A stretch of DNA of 64,000 nt from Dysgonomonas gadei ATCC BAA-286 (lineage in GTDB: Bacteria; Bacteroidota; Bacteroidia; Bacteroidales; Dysgonomonadaceae), in assembly GCF_000213555.1 (NCBI RefSeq), contig NZ_GL891987.1, positions 62,001 to 126,000 on the forward strand, in the 5' to 3' direction. A program made the position numbers and the translations under genes. Position 1 is the stretch's first letter. Every line of letters begins with the position of its first letter. The notes beneath the pieces were generated by a model. The model did not search any database and had not been told where the DNA came from. It saw nothing but the letters and a program-made list of their open reading frames with translations. Shown here in pieces: positions 61,565-64,000 of this stretch.

Positions 61565-62680
61565 CTACAGTTTGGAGAAGAAAGATTCGATTGACCGGGT
61601 GAAATTATCCCACGACAACCGTCTCTTTTCTCTTTTGAGATTATCTTTATAGAGTTCTGTATCCGAACTGAAGAACTCCTCTATACCCTCGGCTATATCC
61701 CCAGGAGTAGGTTCAGGTACAACCAAACCTGTATTAGAATCCTTAACAGTACTTCCCAGTGCGCCTACATTCGTAGCTATCATAGGCAGCTCCATCTGAT
61801 AAGCTAAAGCCACCACCCCGCTTTGTGTTGCAGACTTGTATGGCAAGACCAGCACATCTGCTGCAGAAAATAAGGTTGATACCATATCATCGGGGATATA
61901 TTGTTCAAAGACAACTATATTATCTTTTAAAGGTGATTGATTAATCAGTTCAGTATATTTGCCAAAACTGCCATAACTCTCACCGGCTATGATCAGTTGA
62001 TAGGAGTCGTCCAGCATTCCCATCGCTTCGATAAGAATATCCAATCCCTTATAATCGCGTATCAGCCCGAAGAAAAGAAGGTTCTTCTTATTTTCCCTAA
62101 TCCTCAGCGTCTTACATGCCGAGGCTTTATCCGTACGTTCAGCATACTGATCGTATATAGGATGTGGCTGTAGTAGTATCTTCGCATCTTTTTTCAGGGA
62201 AAGTAAATCCTGCCGGACGGGTTCACTCATGACAATAAACGCATCACATCTATTGAAGAAAAAGCGGGCAAAAGACTTATCCACAAATCTTTTCTCATGT
62301 GGGATCGCATTGTGAACAAGGGCCACGACTTTGGTACTTTTATTAAGGAAAAGACATACTGAGCCATAGGCAGGTGCAAGGAAAGACATCCAGTAAGGTA
62401 TAATAAGTAGATCGGGAGCATACTTATTAATATGCCTGGCTGTCCGGATATATGTAAAAGGGTTTATACTGTTCAATACACGATCACTGTCTATTACAGT
62501 AGCAGTATCGCCTTCAGCTACATACTGAGTCTTACCGGGAAATAGAAAATCGGGATAGAGGGTCGTAAACGTGAATGCTTTCACCTCATTTTGTCTGGAA
62601 AGTTCTGTATATAGCCGGGCATTAAGTTGGGCTAAACCTCCCCTGTAAGGATAAAATGGTGAAAGGATCGCAATTCTCAT
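61565..62680 (-). CDS. Family 4 glycosyltransferase
   Basis: A 371-residue GT-B enzyme. MRIAILSPFYPYRGGLAQLN with the Gly-Gly loop begins the acceptor domain. The donor domain has LLFFGLIRDYKGLDILIEAM (about 195-214) and the conserved E-x7-E region in VLVLPYKSATQSGVVALAYQ and on (about 275). It shares an ATGA overlap of four bases with the upstream heptosyltransferase-like gene, so the two are translated together. Product sugar and linkage unknown; it converges with the GT2 gene 20 bases away. Confidence 0.9.
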   Translation of the reverse strand: MRIAILSPFYPYRGGLAQLNARLYTELSRQNEVKAFTFTTLYPDFLFPGKTQYVAEGDTATVIDSDRVLNSINPFTYIRTARHINKYAPDLLIIPYWMSFLAPAYGSVCLFLNKSTKVVALVHNAIPHEKRFVDKSFARFFFNRCDAFIVMSEPVRQDLLSLKKDAKILLQPHPIYDQYAERTDKASACKTLRIRENKKNLLFFGLIRDYKGLDILIEAMGMLDDSYQLIIAGESYGSFGKYTELINQSPLKDNIVVFEQYIPDDMVSTLFSAADVLVLPYKSATQSGVVALAYQMELPMIATNVGALGSTVKDSNTGLVVPEPTPGDIAEGIEEFFSSDTELYKDNLKREKRRLSWDNFTRSIESFFSKL

Positions 62681-63720
62681 GGGTCTATCTTATCTAGTAC
62701 TTTATATATTCTTGATACAACAGATTCCTCCGTAATTCTCTCCATACAGGCATATTCCTCATTCTCTCTCTGACAAGGTAACTCTCCAAAAACTGAACAT
62801 GGCCTACATTCTAAATCGACTTGAATAGCATTAGCTATATCTTGTCTAAATCCATAAAAGCCCATTGCCGGATGAGTTGCTCCCCAAACAGATACCACAG
62901 GTATCTGCACCAATGAGGCAAGATGCATATTAGCCGAATCCATTGACAGCATGACGTCCAGATATGAGATAAGAAGCATTTCTTTCTGCAAGTTGAGTTT
63001 TCCCGTGAGGTTGACCGTATTCGGATACTTGGATGCCCAGTGGGACAATACCTTTTGTTCCTCCTTGCCCGAACCAAACAGAAATACAGTAACTCCCTCT
63101 TTCTTAGATAAGATATCAATTATATTCGACATTTTCTCTAAAGGATATATTTTACCCCTATGCTTAGAAAAAGGGGCTATACCAATCCATTTGCCGTTTT
63201 TTTCTTTAACAACGGATTTAAGATCTGAAAAATTCCGAGGTACGAAATCAAAGAAATTATTGAATACCATTGGCGCAGGAAAACCCAATTTATCAAAAAC
63301 TTCCTGGTAGCGCAGCATTGTATGTTTAAGTGGGGGATCCAGTTGCTTATGAGCTATCGCATATTTCTTTTCGCTCTTTCCTTTATCGATGTGTGCAACT
63401 TTGTGCCCCATGAGAAACATGGAATGGCGTATACTTTTCGACCGCAAAACGTCGTGTACATCAGCCACATGAGAAAACCTCATGGCAAACAACCGTCTCA
63501 TCACCCTGAAATAACCTATTAATCCCCGGTGCTTCTTCTTAATATCGAGTGGAATAACATTTACATTGAATCCCAGATTCTCGAATAGGGGGGCAAATGC
63601 TTTCCGTGTCATTACCGAAAAACGATCTTGAGGATATTTTGCGGCAACAGAATATACAACCGGAACGAGCATAGCCACATCTCCGAAGGAAGATATCCGT
63701 ATTACCAGAACTTTAGACAT
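62677..63720 (-). CDS. Family 9 glycosyltransferase (ADP-heptosyltransferase-like)
   Basis: A 347-residue GT-B enzyme of the LPS heptosyltransferase family. The N-terminus VLVIRISSFGDVAMLVPVVYS with the loop SSFGD binds the acceptor; WIGIAPFSKHRGKIYPLEKM (about 178-197) and the donor-site SMDSANMHLASLVQIPVVSVWGATHP (about 263) are hallmarks, with Asp in place of the usual S/T-G. CRPCSVFGELPCQR near the end has Cys pairs. It likely adds a heptose or other sugar to the LPS core. Confidence 0.92.
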   Translation of the reverse strand: MSKVLVIRISSFGDVAMLVPVVYSVAAKYPQDRFSVMTRKAFAPLFENLGFNVNVIPLDIKKKHRGLIGYFRVMRRLFAMRFSHVADVHDVLRSKSIRHSMFLMGHKVAHIDKGKSEKKYAIAHKQLDPPLKHTMLRYQEVFDKLGFPAPMVFNNFFDFVPRNFSDLKSVVKEKNGKWIGIAPFSKHRGKIYPLEKMSNIIDILSKKEGVTVFLFGSGKEEQKVLSHWASKYPNTVNLTGKLNLQKEMLLISYLDVMLSMDSANMHLASLVQIPVVSVWGATHPAMGFYGFRQDIANAIQVDLECRPCSVFGELPCQRENEEYACMERITEESVVSRIYKVLDKIDP

Positions 63721-63750
63721 AATCGTATAATTTGTGAACTTCTATCGAAT

Positions 63751-64000
63751 TTATTGTGTTTTTGCATATAAAACAGGATTGAGACTAGGATCGTTATACA
63801 TCTTCATCTGTTTATACACTTTCATATATTTTTTCCCTGTCTCTATATCCTCCAGTAATTCTTCTATCGCCGTAGAAAGATCTTTACGCTGAGTGAGTAG
63901 AACTTGGAGCTTCTTCGATGCTTGTTCATTATGATCTGCGGATGTGTTCTTTCTGTCCACTTCCTGTTGCATATGATATATCTTAAGAGCAAGGATAGAC
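63751..64000 (-). CDS. DUF4254 protein, C-terminal part (5' end outside window)
   Basis: The frame is open to the right edge, continuing as SILALKIYHMQQEVDRKNTS, so this is the last 82 or so residues of a longer gene; an internal Met at 63972 is not the start. The end KKYMKVYKQMKMYNDPSLNP and RKDLSTAIEELLEDIE match my memory of DUF4254 proteins, which in Bacteroidales often stand next to heptosyltransferase-like genes. Helical and charged, function unknown. It lies 30 bases before the GT9 gene on the same strand. Confidence 0.8.
   Translation of the reverse strand, partial: SILALKIYHMQQEVDRKNTSADHNEQASKKLQVLLTQRKDLSTAIEELLEDIETGKKYMKVYKQMKMYNDPSLNPVLYAKTQ

Noticed and set aside
62278..62286. 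TTATCCACA, a perfect DnaA box
   Set aside because: It is a single copy inside the GT4 coding sequence with no cluster or AT-rich unwinding element around it, so not evidence of an origin.

Overview
The window looks like chromosomal DNA of a Bacteroidota bacterium, most likely order Bacteroidales and close to Dysgonomonas or Bacteroides. Three things point there. The base composition is AT-rich. Promoters carry the Bacteroidota -7 box TAnnTTTG, and almost no start codon has a Shine-Dalgarno sequence. Several families are typical of the phylum: TamL-type lipoprotein, DUF2027-Smr, DUF3256, DUF5715, DUF4254, GAFTDA-type sigma-54 activator, PorT-like barrels. The species call is inference; no search was run.

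Layout. 1-1558: end of a probable glycosyltransferase, a YjaB-like acetyltransferase and a HAD protein with an altered catalytic motif. 1719-13230 (minus): an export locus reading adaptor, ATPase, four FtsX/MacB-like permeases (a duplicated two-gene module), TolC, then a sigma-54 response regulator and its histidine kinase. 13498-15309: a VWA protein with a SusC-like N-terminus. 15421-15584: tRNA-Gly and tRNA-Tyr. 15621-28082 (minus): housekeeping block ribH, deoC, mazG-like, dtd, then an interposed block (HdeD, YcxB, acyltransferase), uvrC, apt, mnmG, cutC, ygiQ. Two perfect parS-like palindromes lie between mnmG and apt. 28213-41987 (mostly plus): AraC regulator plus VOC protein, tamL, uvrA, DUF5715, truA, nhaA, Fic, EamA transporter, DUF3256. 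42072-50167: small acetyltransferase, LEA-type lipoprotein, DUF2027-Smr, queA plus ORF6N, mltG, uvrB, a beta-barrel. 50418-59766: plsC, a LysM/PBP1-like envelope operon, cobalamin adenosyltransferase, DUF2795, XRE regulator, mutS. 59855-64000: surface-polysaccharide genes (UDP-glucuronate decarboxylase, GT2, GT4, GT9, DUF4254).

How it fits together. All three subunits of the UvrABC excinuclease and MutS lie within 39 kb. The two-component pair probably controls the adjacent efflux operon, and a candidate operator palindrome lies upstream of the first gene. Envelope work recurs: TamL, MltG, LysM/PBP1, PlsC, polysaccharide genes.

The most interesting unexplained signal is a family of short intergenic repeats. 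The main one, GTGTTACCTTTGTTACCTTT and variants, contains a -7 box in most copies and always reads toward the downstream gene (response regulator, dtd, mltG, mutS). It occurs with other repeats in composite arrays. No CRISPR array, prophage, insertion sequence, rRNA or clear replication origin was seen, and no complete new defence system was found.
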